NCBI GenBank assembly: GCA_003148945.1
Contig: QGGY01000003.1
Span: 248,001-312,000 of the forward strand
From: Murimonas intestini
GTDB taxonomy: Bacteria; Bacillota; Clostridia; Lachnospirales; Lachnospiraceae
Length of the DNA stretch: 64,000 nt
Direction: 5' to 3'
Of this stretch, positions 35,877 through 43,762 are shown piece after piece (position 1 is the stretch's first letter; the number at the start of each line of letters is the position of its first letter). The position numbers were made by a program, and so were the translations under genes. The notes under the pieces were generated by a model. It saw only the letters and a list, made by a program, of their open reading frames with translations. It was not told where the DNA came from and did no database searches.

Positions 35877-35895
35877 ATAAAATATATGGAAAAAT
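35863..35895 (+). promoter_or_regulatory. Tandem operator: two TATGGAAAAAT repeats 21 bp apart
   Basis: TATGGAAAAAT occurs at 35864-35874 and again at 35885-35895, an offset of exactly two helical turns. The first copy is part of a perfect palindrome (TTATGGA/TCCATAA). Tandem direct repeats with this spacing are the usual target of dimeric AraC-type regulators. They overlap the minus-strand -35 and lie about 100 bp upstream of the plus-strand -10, so the neighbouring regulator could control both directions (inference). Confidence 0.6.
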
Positions 35896-35962
35896 TACAT
35901 ATTTTTTGCCTGTCTATAAAAGATTCATAAAAAAAATACATAAAAACACGGGGTATCGTCCA

Positions 35963-35991
35963 TTCAAAATAACCAAATATGAATTTATAAT
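35963..35991 (+). promoter_or_regulatory. Putative promoter for permease-permease-SBP4
   Basis: TTCAAA (35963-35968) and a perfect TATAAT (35986-35991) with a 17-bp spacer. The expected transcript start falls at the first bases of the repeat half-copy that follows. Confidence 0.6.
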
Positions 35992-35997
35992 AAACAT

Positions 35998-36068
35998 GTA
36001 ATTGTTCAGTAACTACAGTTACATACGGAATTCCATTTAAAACGGCTTTCAGCAATGGATTTCTGCAT
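35998..36068 (+). repeat. Left half of the short-form intergenic repeat in a transporter leader
   Basis: Starts GTAATTGTTCAG and matches the first ~70 bp of the 8645-8776 element, including ACAGTTACAT and the CCATT...AATGG stem. The right half is missing. It makes up most of the presumed 5' leader of the permease gene. Confidence 0.6.
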
Positions 36069-36098
36069 TCTATAAAGAAAAGAAAGGAAATAGAGAGA

Positions 36099-37064
36099 AT
36101 GGGAAAGAAAAGTAAAAAGGCTGCATCCTCGTCTGTGATAGCGGCAAGCCCAAAAACATCCTTCTGGAAAACACTTTGTAAGCAGCGGACGCTGCTTTTA
36201 ATGCTTTTACCCGGGCTGCTTCTGCTGATAATTTTTAAATACGTGCCTATGTACGGTATCCTGATTTCATTTAAAAATTACAAGTCTTCTAAAGGTGTTT
36301 GGGGGAGTGCATGGCTTGACCCGCTGTTTAAGAATTTTATAACCTTCTTTAAAAATGTAAACTGCTGGAACATTATATGGAATACTGTAAAAGTCGGAGT
36401 GATGACTATGCTGTTTACATTTCCGGCGCCAATCATATTTGCCCTCCTTTTAAATGAAGTCAGAGGCAAATATATGAAGAAATCCATACAGACGATTTCA
36501 TATATACCGCATTTTATTTCTATAGTGGTTATCTGCTCCATGCTCAATGGATTTGGTTCCACAACAGGGTTATTTAATGATATCCGTGAATTCTTTGGAA
36601 TGGCAAGGGTGGATATGAATAACGGAAGTACATATTTTATGCTGGAATATGTAGGGTCAGCCGTATGGCAGACAATCGGGTGGGGTTCCATCGTATACTT
36701 GTCGGCCCTGACGAATATAGATACTTCACTTTATGATGTGGCGAACATTGACGGCGCTAACCGCTGGCAGAAAGTTAAGAATATTGCATGGCCGGCTATA
36801 GTGCCGACTACAACAGTCATGCTGATTATGAATGTGGGACAGATATTGAATGCTGATTTCACAAAAATCCTCTTAATGCAGAATGATACGAACAGAAGCC
36901 AGCTGGATGTCATCGCTACCTTCGTATACCAGAAAGGTATCGTGGAGGGCAAATTCTCGTATTCAACGGCAGTAAACCTGTTTTCATCTATTGTCTGCTG
37001 CATCCTGGTATTCGGCACGAATATGATAATCAGGAAGACAAATCCGGAAAATAGCTTGTGGTGA
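36099..37064 (+). CDS. ABC transporter permease, LplB type
   Basis: Membrane subunit of a second CUT1-type importer, 321 aa with six hydrophobic segments after a basic tail. The EAA loop reads LYDVANIDGANRWQKVKNIAWPAI, where the usual EAA is changed to DVA, a tolerated variant in this family. AAAGGAAATAGAGAGA precedes the ATG. The partner permease begins 12 bp after its stop. The ATPase is not encoded nearby and is probably a shared MsmK-type protein. Confidence 0.92.
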   Translation: MGKKSKKAASSSVIAASPKTSFWKTLCKQRTLLLMLLPGLLLLIIFKYVPMYGILISFKNYKSSKGVWGSAWLDPLFKNFITFFKNVNCWNIIWNTVKVGVMTMLFTFPAPIIFALLLNEVRGKYMKKSIQTISYIPHFISIVVICSMLNGFGSTTGLFNDIREFFGMARVDMNNGSTYFMLEYVGSAVWQTIGWGSIVYLSALTNIDTSLYDVANIDGANRWQKVKNIAWPAIVPTTTVMLIMNVGQILNADFTKILLMQNDTNRSQLDVIATFVYQKGIVEGKFSYSTAVNLFSSIVCCILVFGTNMIIRKTNPENSLW

Positions 37065-37075
37065 GGGGGAGAAAA

Positions 37076-37975
37076 ATGGACAAAACAAAGAAAAGAAAAA
37101 ATAAAATATACATCGGGAACAAGGCTTTTGATGTGGTTCTGATCATCTTCATGCTGCTGATGTGCGTGATCTTCCTGTATCCGTTTTTAAACGTCCTGTC
37201 AGTATCATTTTCCAGCAACAGTATGATCACAACAGGGCAGGTCACATTCTTTCCAAGGGAGTTCAACCTGGAAAGCTATAAGGTGCTTTTTGATGCCGAG
37301 AATATTCTGAGGGCCTATGGCAATACAATCGTCATTGCTGCAGCAACAACGATTTTGAATCTGGTCCTTAATTCTCTTGTGGCATATGTGCTTATGGTTC
37401 CGGAGTTCTGTCTGAAAAAACCATTGTCGATCATCATATTGATAACAATGTTCTTTACAGGCGGTACAGTACCAACTTACCTGCTGATCCAGAACCTGGG
37501 GCTTTTAAACAGCTGGTGGGCGCTGATTCTGCCAAATGCAGTGTCAGCTTACAATATCTTCTTATATAAAGCATTTTTTAAGGGGATTTCACCGGAGATA
37601 AGAGAAGCGGCTAAGATCGACGGCGCAGGGGAACTGACAATTTTAACAAGGATATATGCGCCGCTGTCAAAAGCGCTCTATGCCACATTCGGGCTGTTCT
37701 CTGTAGTAGGCGTATGGAATAACTACTATGAGGCCCTGCTGTATATTAAAGATGCTGATAAACAGCCGATACAGATGATCCTGCGTAAAATTGTATTTTC
37801 ATTTACAACCACGAGCATGGGGGATGCACAGGCGATGATCGGTCATGGAAAATTAAACCAGCTCAGCGTGCAGTATGCATGTATCATAGCGGCAATACTC
37901 CCCATCCTCTGTATCTATCCTTTCGTGCAGAAGTACTTTGCACAGGGAATGCAGGTGGGTGCGGTCAAGGGGTAG
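37076..37975 (+). CDS. ABC transporter permease, YtcP type
   Basis: Second membrane subunit, 299 aa, six hydrophobic segments and the EAA loop REAAKIDGAGELTILTRIYAPL. The C-terminus YFAQGMQVGAVKG is typical. The ATG at 37076 is chosen because GAGGGGGAG lies just before it; an upstream GTG overlapping the first permease is unlikely. Confidence 0.92.
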   Translation: MDKTKKRKNKIYIGNKAFDVVLIIFMLLMCVIFLYPFLNVLSVSFSSNSMITTGQVTFFPREFNLESYKVLFDAENILRAYGNTIVIAAATTILNLVLNSLVAYVLMVPEFCLKKPLSIIILITMFFTGGTVPTYLLIQNLGLLNSWWALILPNAVSAYNIFLYKAFFKGISPEIREAAKIDGAGELTILTRIYAPLSKALYATFGLFSVVGVWNNYYEALLYIKDADKQPIQMILRKIVFSFTTTSMGDAQAMIGHGKLNQLSVQYACIIAAILPILCIYPFVQKYFAQGMQVGAVKG

Positions 37976-37985
37976 TTACGTAAAC

Positions 37986-38004
37986 TTGTGAAACGGTATC
38001 ACAA
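37986..38004. promoter_or_regulatory. 19-bp palindrome between permease and SBP4
   Basis: TTGTGAAACGGTATCACAA, a near-perfect inverted repeat (8 of 9 pairs) centred on G at 37995, lies 10 bp after the permease stop and 49 bp before SBP4. It resembles a LacI-type operator but could instead be an mRNA stem. No T-run follows, so it is not a classical terminator. Confidence 0.45.
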
Positions 38005-38053
38005 ATTCAAATATGGATTTTGATATACATAGAAAAAATGGGAGGTAAACAAA

Positions 38054-39760
38054 ATGAAAGCAAAAAAAGTAACAGCATTACTGCTGGCTGCAGTCATGAC
38101 TGCAGGGATCGTATCAGGCGGTTCATTAGGCAGAGTTGAGGCGGCAGAGGATACGGCAGGCGAGTGGGCTACAGCTGCAGGCAACGGGATTGAGCTTCCG
38201 GAGCTGGAAGACGGTACATTAAAGCTCAGCGTAAGTATCACGGATTATCAGACATCTTCAGACGGAAAGAGGCTTCAGCAGCTCTGGCAGGAGCGTATGG
38301 AAAACTACTTGGGATGTAAGCTGGATATCACATGGACAAGGACTCCAAGCCTTGACTATGCTGACAATGAGCTGGTAGTGCTTCAGTCCGGCCAGGTTCC
38401 GGATGTGGCAACTGTCACAAAAGGCGCTGCAGTTAATGAATACGGCGAGGACGGGACACTTTTAAACCTTTCTGATTATTCAGATTATATGGTTTACTAT
38501 CCGGAGTATATGAAGGATACAAACGGCGGGGAAGACTTTGCCAAAAATGAAGACGGATCCATGTACTATTTTATGGATGGCTTCTACAATCCAAAGAATA
38601 TTGAAGGAGCACAGTCCTTTGCAGACTTTGCATACCGTTTTGATATCCTCAAAGAAAACGGCTGGGAGCCGCCCACAACACTGGATGAGTTTACAAAGCT
38701 CTGCGAGGATATGAAAGCAAAGATCGATGACGGATCCCTGGATCTGGATTATGTCATTATGAACAGCACAAAAGACTACTCACTTTACAGAGGCTTTGTG
38801 GGAATCTTCCATACATGGGACTGCCTCTATTATAATGACGGCGAGTGGAAATTTGGACCTCTGGAAGACAATTTCCGCGAGATGCTGGCATACCTCAACG
38901 GCCTGTATGAAGCAGGTTATATTGATCCGGAATTTTCAACAGCAGACTTTAATGCAGCCCAGGTAAAGGCTACCACAAATGTAGCAGGCATCTGCCCGAC
39001 ACTGTGGTCAGGAAGTGCTGCAGGATGGAATACGGCTTCAACAGATGAAAATATGGAATGGGGACTTGCCTTCCTTCCTGAAAATGAAAAATACGGTACA
39101 CCATGGAAATGGGGTTCCAGACAGGCAGGAAAATCGCTGAATCCTAATATGGGTATCTATGTAAGCGCAGAGACAGAATATCCGGAATATGTAGTAGCAA
39201 TGATTGACTACCAGTATTCAGATGAGCTTGTTGAGATGATGAACTGGGGAATCGAAGGCGAAGACTACACTGTTGAAGGTGACACAAAACAGTTTGCCGA
39301 CAAGTACATGAATGCGGAAGACCCTGCTTTGGCAGTGGCAGATGAAGGTATTCTGGCATCCTCTGTATGCCGCTCAGGAATTGCATTTGTACCATTGGAT
39401 TTCGATGCTATGCTGGAAGTATCTTCCCAGTCTGAGCCATGGTGGAATCCGGAAGAAGGATATTATGTAGGCAAATACTGGGTAGAGACATCCAAAAACG
39501 GCGGAGAAGAGTCAGTGTCTCCTTATGACAGAGCTCCTGTTACTTACCTGACAGCAGAAGAAAAGACTTCAAAAGCACAGCTGGATTACGGCGGTGTATG
39601 CGAGACAAGAGTAAAAGAGCTGGCGCTGCAGTTTATCACAGGGCAGCAGGATATTGAAGATGATTCAGCATGGGAGAATTATGTTGCTGATATCAAGAGC
39701 CAGACAGATGATGATTTTGATGGTATACTTGAGATGATGAATGAGAATACAGTGAAATGA
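38054..39760 (+). CDS. Extracellular solute-binding protein of the second importer, non-lipoprotein form (SBP4)
   Basis: Sugar-binding protein of 568 aa for the permeases just upstream. The N-terminus is a classical signal peptide (MKAKKVTALLLAAVMTAGIV), but where a lipobox Cys is expected it reads SGGSLGRVEAAED, so cleavage by signal peptidase I after VEA is more likely than lipidation. The binding domain is intact to a normal end. GGGAGG precedes the ATG. A strong terminator follows. The substrate is unknown; the downstream GH78/GH42/GH2 genes suggest rhamnose- and galactose-containing oligosaccharides (inference). Confidence 0.9.
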   Translation: MKAKKVTALLLAAVMTAGIVSGGSLGRVEAAEDTAGEWATAAGNGIELPELEDGTLKLSVSITDYQTSSDGKRLQQLWQERMENYLGCKLDITWTRTPSLDYADNELVVLQSGQVPDVATVTKGAAVNEYGEDGTLLNLSDYSDYMVYYPEYMKDTNGGEDFAKNEDGSMYYFMDGFYNPKNIEGAQSFADFAYRFDILKENGWEPPTTLDEFTKLCEDMKAKIDDGSLDLDYVIMNSTKDYSLYRGFVGIFHTWDCLYYNDGEWKFGPLEDNFREMLAYLNGLYEAGYIDPEFSTADFNAAQVKATTNVAGICPTLWSGSAAGWNTASTDENMEWGLAFLPENEKYGTPWKWGSRQAGKSLNPNMGIYVSAETEYPEYVVAMIDYQYSDELVEMMNWGIEGEDYTVEGDTKQFADKYMNAEDPALAVADEGILASSVCRSGIAFVPLDFDAMLEVSSQSEPWWNPEEGYYVGKYWVETSKNGGEESVSPYDRAPVTYLTAEEKTSKAQLDYGGVCETRVKELALQFITGQQDIEDDSAWENYVADIKSQTDDDFDGILEMMNENTVK

Positions 39761-39780
39761 TATTTTTAAAGAATTAAAAC

Positions 39781-39820
39781 AGGAAAAAGGGCTCTTATTA
39801 CCAGGGCCCTTTCTTCCTAT
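39781..39820 (+). terminator. Terminator after SBP4
   Basis: AGGAAAAAGGGC and GGGCCCTTTCTTCCT pair around a short loop, with T-rich 3' flank. It is 20 bp after the SBP4 stop and four bp before a long-form repeat. Confidence 0.75.
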
Positions 39821-39823
39821 ATC

Positions 39824-39986
39824 GTTACAGTTCAGCCGTCTGCTGTTCAGCAGCCGTCTAACCTGTAACAACGCTTCGCGATGCACACAAAATGCTGTAA
39901 ACAGCATTTTGGCGCTGCAGCTCTCGGGATTTTCGTGCATTTTGCACGAAAACACCTCGCGGAACAGTGGAAGGCTGAACTGTTAC
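39824..39986 (+). repeat. Long-form intergenic palindromic repeat, copy 2
   Basis: A 163-bp copy nearly identical to 2798-2960 in the same orientation, with the same inverted ends and internal stems. It lies between the SBP4 terminator and the GH78 gene; with the terminator it accounts for most of the 305-bp gap. A few single-base differences are seen, one of them turning GCTGTTTACAGC into GCTGTAAACAGC, which keeps the stem and changes only the loop. Confidence 0.85.
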
Positions 39987-40065
39987 CCTATATCAACAAT
40001 TCTGACAACGGGACAATCCGGTGAGACAGCAGCGTGTGGACGTAACATTTTGGAGGACATTAATT

Positions 40066-42687
40066 ATGAAAGTATGTGGGCTTCGTACAGAGAACAAAAT
40101 AAGGCCAATTGATATTACAGTAGAGAAACCGGCATTTCGCTGGAGGGTAGAAACAGAAGAAGAGAACTGGAGACAGAAGGAATACAGGATAGTAGTCAGA
40201 AATGAAAGGAAAACAGTGTGGGACAGCGGATTTATAAGGAGCGCGCAGATGACAAATGTGCCTTACCAGGGTGAGGCTCTTGTGTCAGATGAGCGCTATT
40301 TCTGGTATGTGGAATGTGTTTCGTCGGAGGGGGAGATCGCCTCAGGTGAAGAGACATGGTTTGAGACAGGCCTGTTCTGCGAAGAAGACTGGAAAGGTAT
40401 TTATATCGGAGAGAAAGAAGACCATGTCTATCATATCTTCCGAAAAGAATTCGAAATTGAAAAAGAGGTTGTGAAGGCCAAGCTCTATGTATGCGGGCTG
40501 GGGCATCACGAATTTTATATAAATGGTGGGAGGATATCCGACAGAGTACTGGAGCCGGGCTGGACGGATTACAGGAAGACCTGCTTCTATTCAGCATACG
40601 ATGTTACAGATTTTATAAAGAAAGGTAGAAACGGAGCCGGGGTAAAGCTGGGGGACGGCATGTACAATGTGCCGGGAGCAGCCTCGGAAGGCCGCTATGT
40701 TTATTTTGAGCGCAGTTACGGCAAATGTAAGCTGAATGTACAGCTGAACATCACATATGCGGACGGGAGCAGGCAGGAGGTTGTCACGGATGAGAGCTGG
40801 AGAATGGCAAAAAGCCCGATCCTCTACTGCTGTATCTACGGCGGAGAGCTTTACGACGGAAGGCTGGAAAAGAAAGGTTTCTCACTTCCGGGGTATGAGG
40901 AAGGGCAGGATTGGGAAAATGCAGCGGCCGTTGAGCCTCCTACGGGCCGGGTGACTGCCTCCCCCGTGCCTCCCCTCAAGGTGATGCAGAAATATACACC
41001 TGTATCCATACAGGAAAACAGACCCGGGTCATTTCTCTACGACCTTGGCACAAACTTTTCCGGCTGGGCCAGGATCAGGATATGTACAGACGGGAAGATG
41101 GCCGGGCGTAAGATTACCATGACTCCGTGTGAGATACTGGACAAGGATATGAGACCCGACCAGCGTGTGACAGGACATGATTACAGGTGGGAATATATAC
41201 TGAATGACCAGGAGGAGCAGGAGTTTGCACCGGATTTCACGTTCACAGGTTTCCGATATGTGGAAGTCACAGGCGCAGTCCCCAGGTTTGATCTGGATGA
41301 GGAAGGGGAAAATACGGGCATGGACCCCAGAAGTCCGGAAGGGGGGATTCCTGTTATCATCTCCATGGAAGGGGAATTTATCTATCCGGACATAGAAGTG
41401 ACAGGAGGATTTTCCTGTTCAAACCAGCTATTTAATGATATACATAAGATAATCAGCCAGGCAATATTAAGTAATACGAAGAGCTATTTTACAGACTGCC
41501 CACACAGGGAAAAGCTGCCCTGGCTGGAACAGACACATTTGATCGGCCCGGGAATCATGTATAATTATGATGTGCACAATCTTTATCTGAAGATAGAGCA
41601 GGACATGGCTGATTCTCAGAGAGAGAACGGCCTGGTGCCGGATATCTGTCCGGAGTATGTGGTGTTCGGGTACCATGAAGGGTTTGTAGATTCACCGGAA
41701 TGGGGAAGCGCATGTATCATAAATCCATGGTATGTGTATAAGAGATATGGGGATACCTCCCTGATGGAAAGATATTACAATACTATGGAAAAGTATATGG
41801 ATTACCTCACAGGACGGACACATCACAATGTGCTCCACCACGGGCTGGGAGACTGGCTGGATATCGGGCCGTGCACTCCCTATTCCCAGAATACGGCAGT
41901 GCCCATTGTGGCTACGTCAGTCTACTACTATGATCTGTGCATCATGAGCGAGGTGTCTGCACTGCTGGGGAAAAGAGAAAAAGCAGAGTACTATGAGGAG
42001 CTGAAAAAAGATGTGTTCAGAGAGTATAACCTGCAGTTTCTGGATGACCAGACAGGGCGCTACGGGACAGGCAGCCAGGCATCCCAGGCCATGAGCCTGA
42101 TGGCAGGTCTTGTGCCGGAGGAATATGAAGAGAAGGTTCTGAAACAATTAAGAGATGAAGTGGTTAAGAGAAAATATGCGATCACGGCAGGGGATGTGGG
42201 ACACCCATTCCTGATAGCAGCCCTGATGAAATACGGCATGTCAGATCTGCTTTGCGAGATGACAAATATTACTGAGACCCCGGGATACGGGTACCAGGTC
42301 GTACACGGCGCCACCACCCTGACAGAAGAGTGGGACGGGCCGGATCCTGAGAGGCCCCATGGCTCCCAGAACCATCTTATGCTGGGAAGCATAGAGGAGT
42401 GGTTTTACGGGGGGCTGGCAGGGCTTGCCAGCTTAAGGAGCGGGCTGGCGTTTGATGAAGTGCTTATTAAGCCGCATATTGCTGAAGGGGTGGATACCTG
42501 CAGCGCCTGGATGATGCATCCCTACGGCAGGCTGTCTGTATCATGGGAGCGGAAAGGGGATATGGCTGAGGTAAATGTAACCATACCGCCTAACATGATT
42601 GCTTATCTGGAATCAGAGGACGGCAGAGTGAAAAGAAAAGCAGGCTCAGGAAAATACACATACTTTGTAAAAGTTAAGAAAGGATAG
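40066..42687 (+). CDS. GH78 family alpha-L-rhamnosidase
   Basis: Predicted inverting alpha-L-rhamnosidase in the cytosol. The 873-aa protein shows N-terminal beta domains (about 1-420), the (alpha/alpha)6 catalytic barrel with the DCPHREKLPWLEQ motif from D477, and the late TTLTEEWDG motif in which E754 is the probable base, then a C-terminal beta domain. The first motif differs from the common DCPQRDERLGWTGD and belongs to a divergent subgroup. The start at 40066 follows TGGAGGAC; 15 upstream in-frame codons from 40021 are not needed. It is the first of seven tightly linked glycosidase-like genes. Confidence 0.9.
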   Translation: MKVCGLRTENKIRPIDITVEKPAFRWRVETEEENWRQKEYRIVVRNERKTVWDSGFIRSAQMTNVPYQGEALVSDERYFWYVECVSSEGEIASGEETWFETGLFCEEDWKGIYIGEKEDHVYHIFRKEFEIEKEVVKAKLYVCGLGHHEFYINGGRISDRVLEPGWTDYRKTCFYSAYDVTDFIKKGRNGAGVKLGDGMYNVPGAASEGRYVYFERSYGKCKLNVQLNITYADGSRQEVVTDESWRMAKSPILYCCIYGGELYDGRLEKKGFSLPGYEEGQDWENAAAVEPPTGRVTASPVPPLKVMQKYTPVSIQENRPGSFLYDLGTNFSGWARIRICTDGKMAGRKITMTPCEILDKDMRPDQRVTGHDYRWEYILNDQEEQEFAPDFTFTGFRYVEVTGAVPRFDLDEEGENTGMDPRSPEGGIPVIISMEGEFIYPDIEVTGGFSCSNQLFNDIHKIISQAILSNTKSYFTDCPHREKLPWLEQTHLIGPGIMYNYDVHNLYLKIEQDMADSQRENGLVPDICPEYVVFGYHEGFVDSPEWGSACIINPWYVYKRYGDTSLMERYYNTMEKYMDYLTGRTHHNVLHHGLGDWLDIGPCTPYSQNTAVPIVATSVYYYDLCIMSEVSALLGKREKAEYYEELKKDVFREYNLQFLDDQTGRYGTGSQASQAMSLMAGLVPEEYEEKVLKQLRDEVVKRKYAITAGDVGHPFLIAALMKYGMSDLLCEMTNITETPGYGYQVVHGATTLTEEWDGPDPERPHGSQNHLMLGSIEEWFYGGLAGLASLRSGLAFDEVLIKPHIAEGVDTCSAWMMHPYGRLSVSWERKGDMAEVNVTIPPNMIAYLESEDGRVKRKAGSGKYTYFVKVKKG

Positions 42688-42690
42688 AAG

Positions 42691-43761
42691 ATGATCTCAA
42701 TACATGACGAAAGAATACAGAAATATCTGACACCATATAAGTATACACGTCCTGTGCTCACGGGCTCAGGCATAAAAGGAGCCTTCGACGAGCAGGCAGT
42801 GGATATTCCTTTTGTTTTCTGGCATGGGGGCCTGTACCATATGCTCTATACTGGTTTTGACGGGACGGGATACCAGTCGGCCCTGGCCGTCAGTGATGAC
42901 CTGCTGAACTGGAAGCATAAAGGCATGGTGCTGACAAGGGATCTGGACAGCGGCAGATGGGATGGGATCGGTGGGGCAGCCACCTGGATGATCAAAGAGA
43001 GCGACAGTTTGTGGGATATTCCTAAATTGAAAAAGGTGGATGGGAAGTACTGGCTGGTATATCATTCTTATCCGGGAATGGGATATGAGGACGGGCCTGC
43101 CCAGATAGGGCTTGCCTGGTGTGAGGATGAAGAGCTTCTGGACTGGCACAGGCTGGATGAACCGGTGTTTTCCTGGAAGGACGGAGAAGAATGGGAGGCC
43201 GGGGGCTTATACAAAGCCTGCGTGATAGAGCATGAAGGACTCTGGTATATGTTCTATAATGCAAAAAACAGGGAAGCAAGATGGACAGAGCAGACAGGTC
43301 TTGCAACCTCCAGGGATCTGCTCCACTGGGAGAGATGCAGGGAGAATCCTGTTTTAAGAGTCACCGAAGGGGCCTGGGATGAGAGGTTTGTCTCGGACCC
43401 GTATGTTGTCAGGGACGGTGATATGTGGATTAACTTTTATTTTGGACTGGGGCCGGGACATGCCCAGGAAGGGCTGGCGCTGTCCACAGACCTGATCCAC
43501 TGGGAGAAAGCAGACTCTCCCATCCTGACACATGGAAAGCCGGGAGAACTGGACTGCACACATGCCCATAAGCCGTCCATGCTCTATGCGGACGGAAGGC
43601 TCTATCATTTCTACTGCGGGACAAGGCCGTGGCAGGAAGGTGACCCGGCAAAGATCTATCAGGAATTCAGGACTCTCTGCGTGGCCTCAGATCAGCCATT
43701 CACACAGGGGGAGCATATGCACAGGGAAACGTTAAAAAATGTAACGTTTGAGGAGGGATAG
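42691..43761 (+). CDS. GH43/GH130-superfamily beta-propeller glycosidase, specificity unknown
   Basis: A 356-aa protein built of repeated propeller strands, e.g. GLYHMLYTGFDG, KYWLVYHSYPG, LWYMFYNAKNR, MWINFYFGLG and RLYHFYCGTRP, each followed by a SxDLLxW element. This pattern is shared by GH43, GH117 and GH130-like enzymes. Acidic residues suited to catalysis sit in the first (VDIPFVFW), third and later blades (FVSDPYVV), but I cannot assign the triad. It starts three bp after the GH78 stop and ends one bp before the next start, so all three genes form one unit with rhamnosidase-type neighbours. Confidence 0.75.
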   Translation: MISIHDERIQKYLTPYKYTRPVLTGSGIKGAFDEQAVDIPFVFWHGGLYHMLYTGFDGTGYQSALAVSDDLLNWKHKGMVLTRDLDSGRWDGIGGAATWMIKESDSLWDIPKLKKVDGKYWLVYHSYPGMGYEDGPAQIGLAWCEDEELLDWHRLDEPVFSWKDGEEWEAGGLYKACVIEHEGLWYMFYNAKNREARWTEQTGLATSRDLLHWERCRENPVLRVTEGAWDERFVSDPYVVRDGDMWINFYFGLGPGHAQEGLALSTDLIHWEKADSPILTHGKPGELDCTHAHKPSMLYADGRLYHFYCGTRPWQEGDPAKIYQEFRTLCVASDQPFTQGEHMHRETLKNVTFEEG

Positions 43762-43762
43762 C

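Noticed and set aside
36099-39760. Missing ATPase taken as a broken transporter
   Set aside because: CUT1 sugar importers of this group commonly rely on a shared ATPase encoded elsewhere, so the absence is normal.
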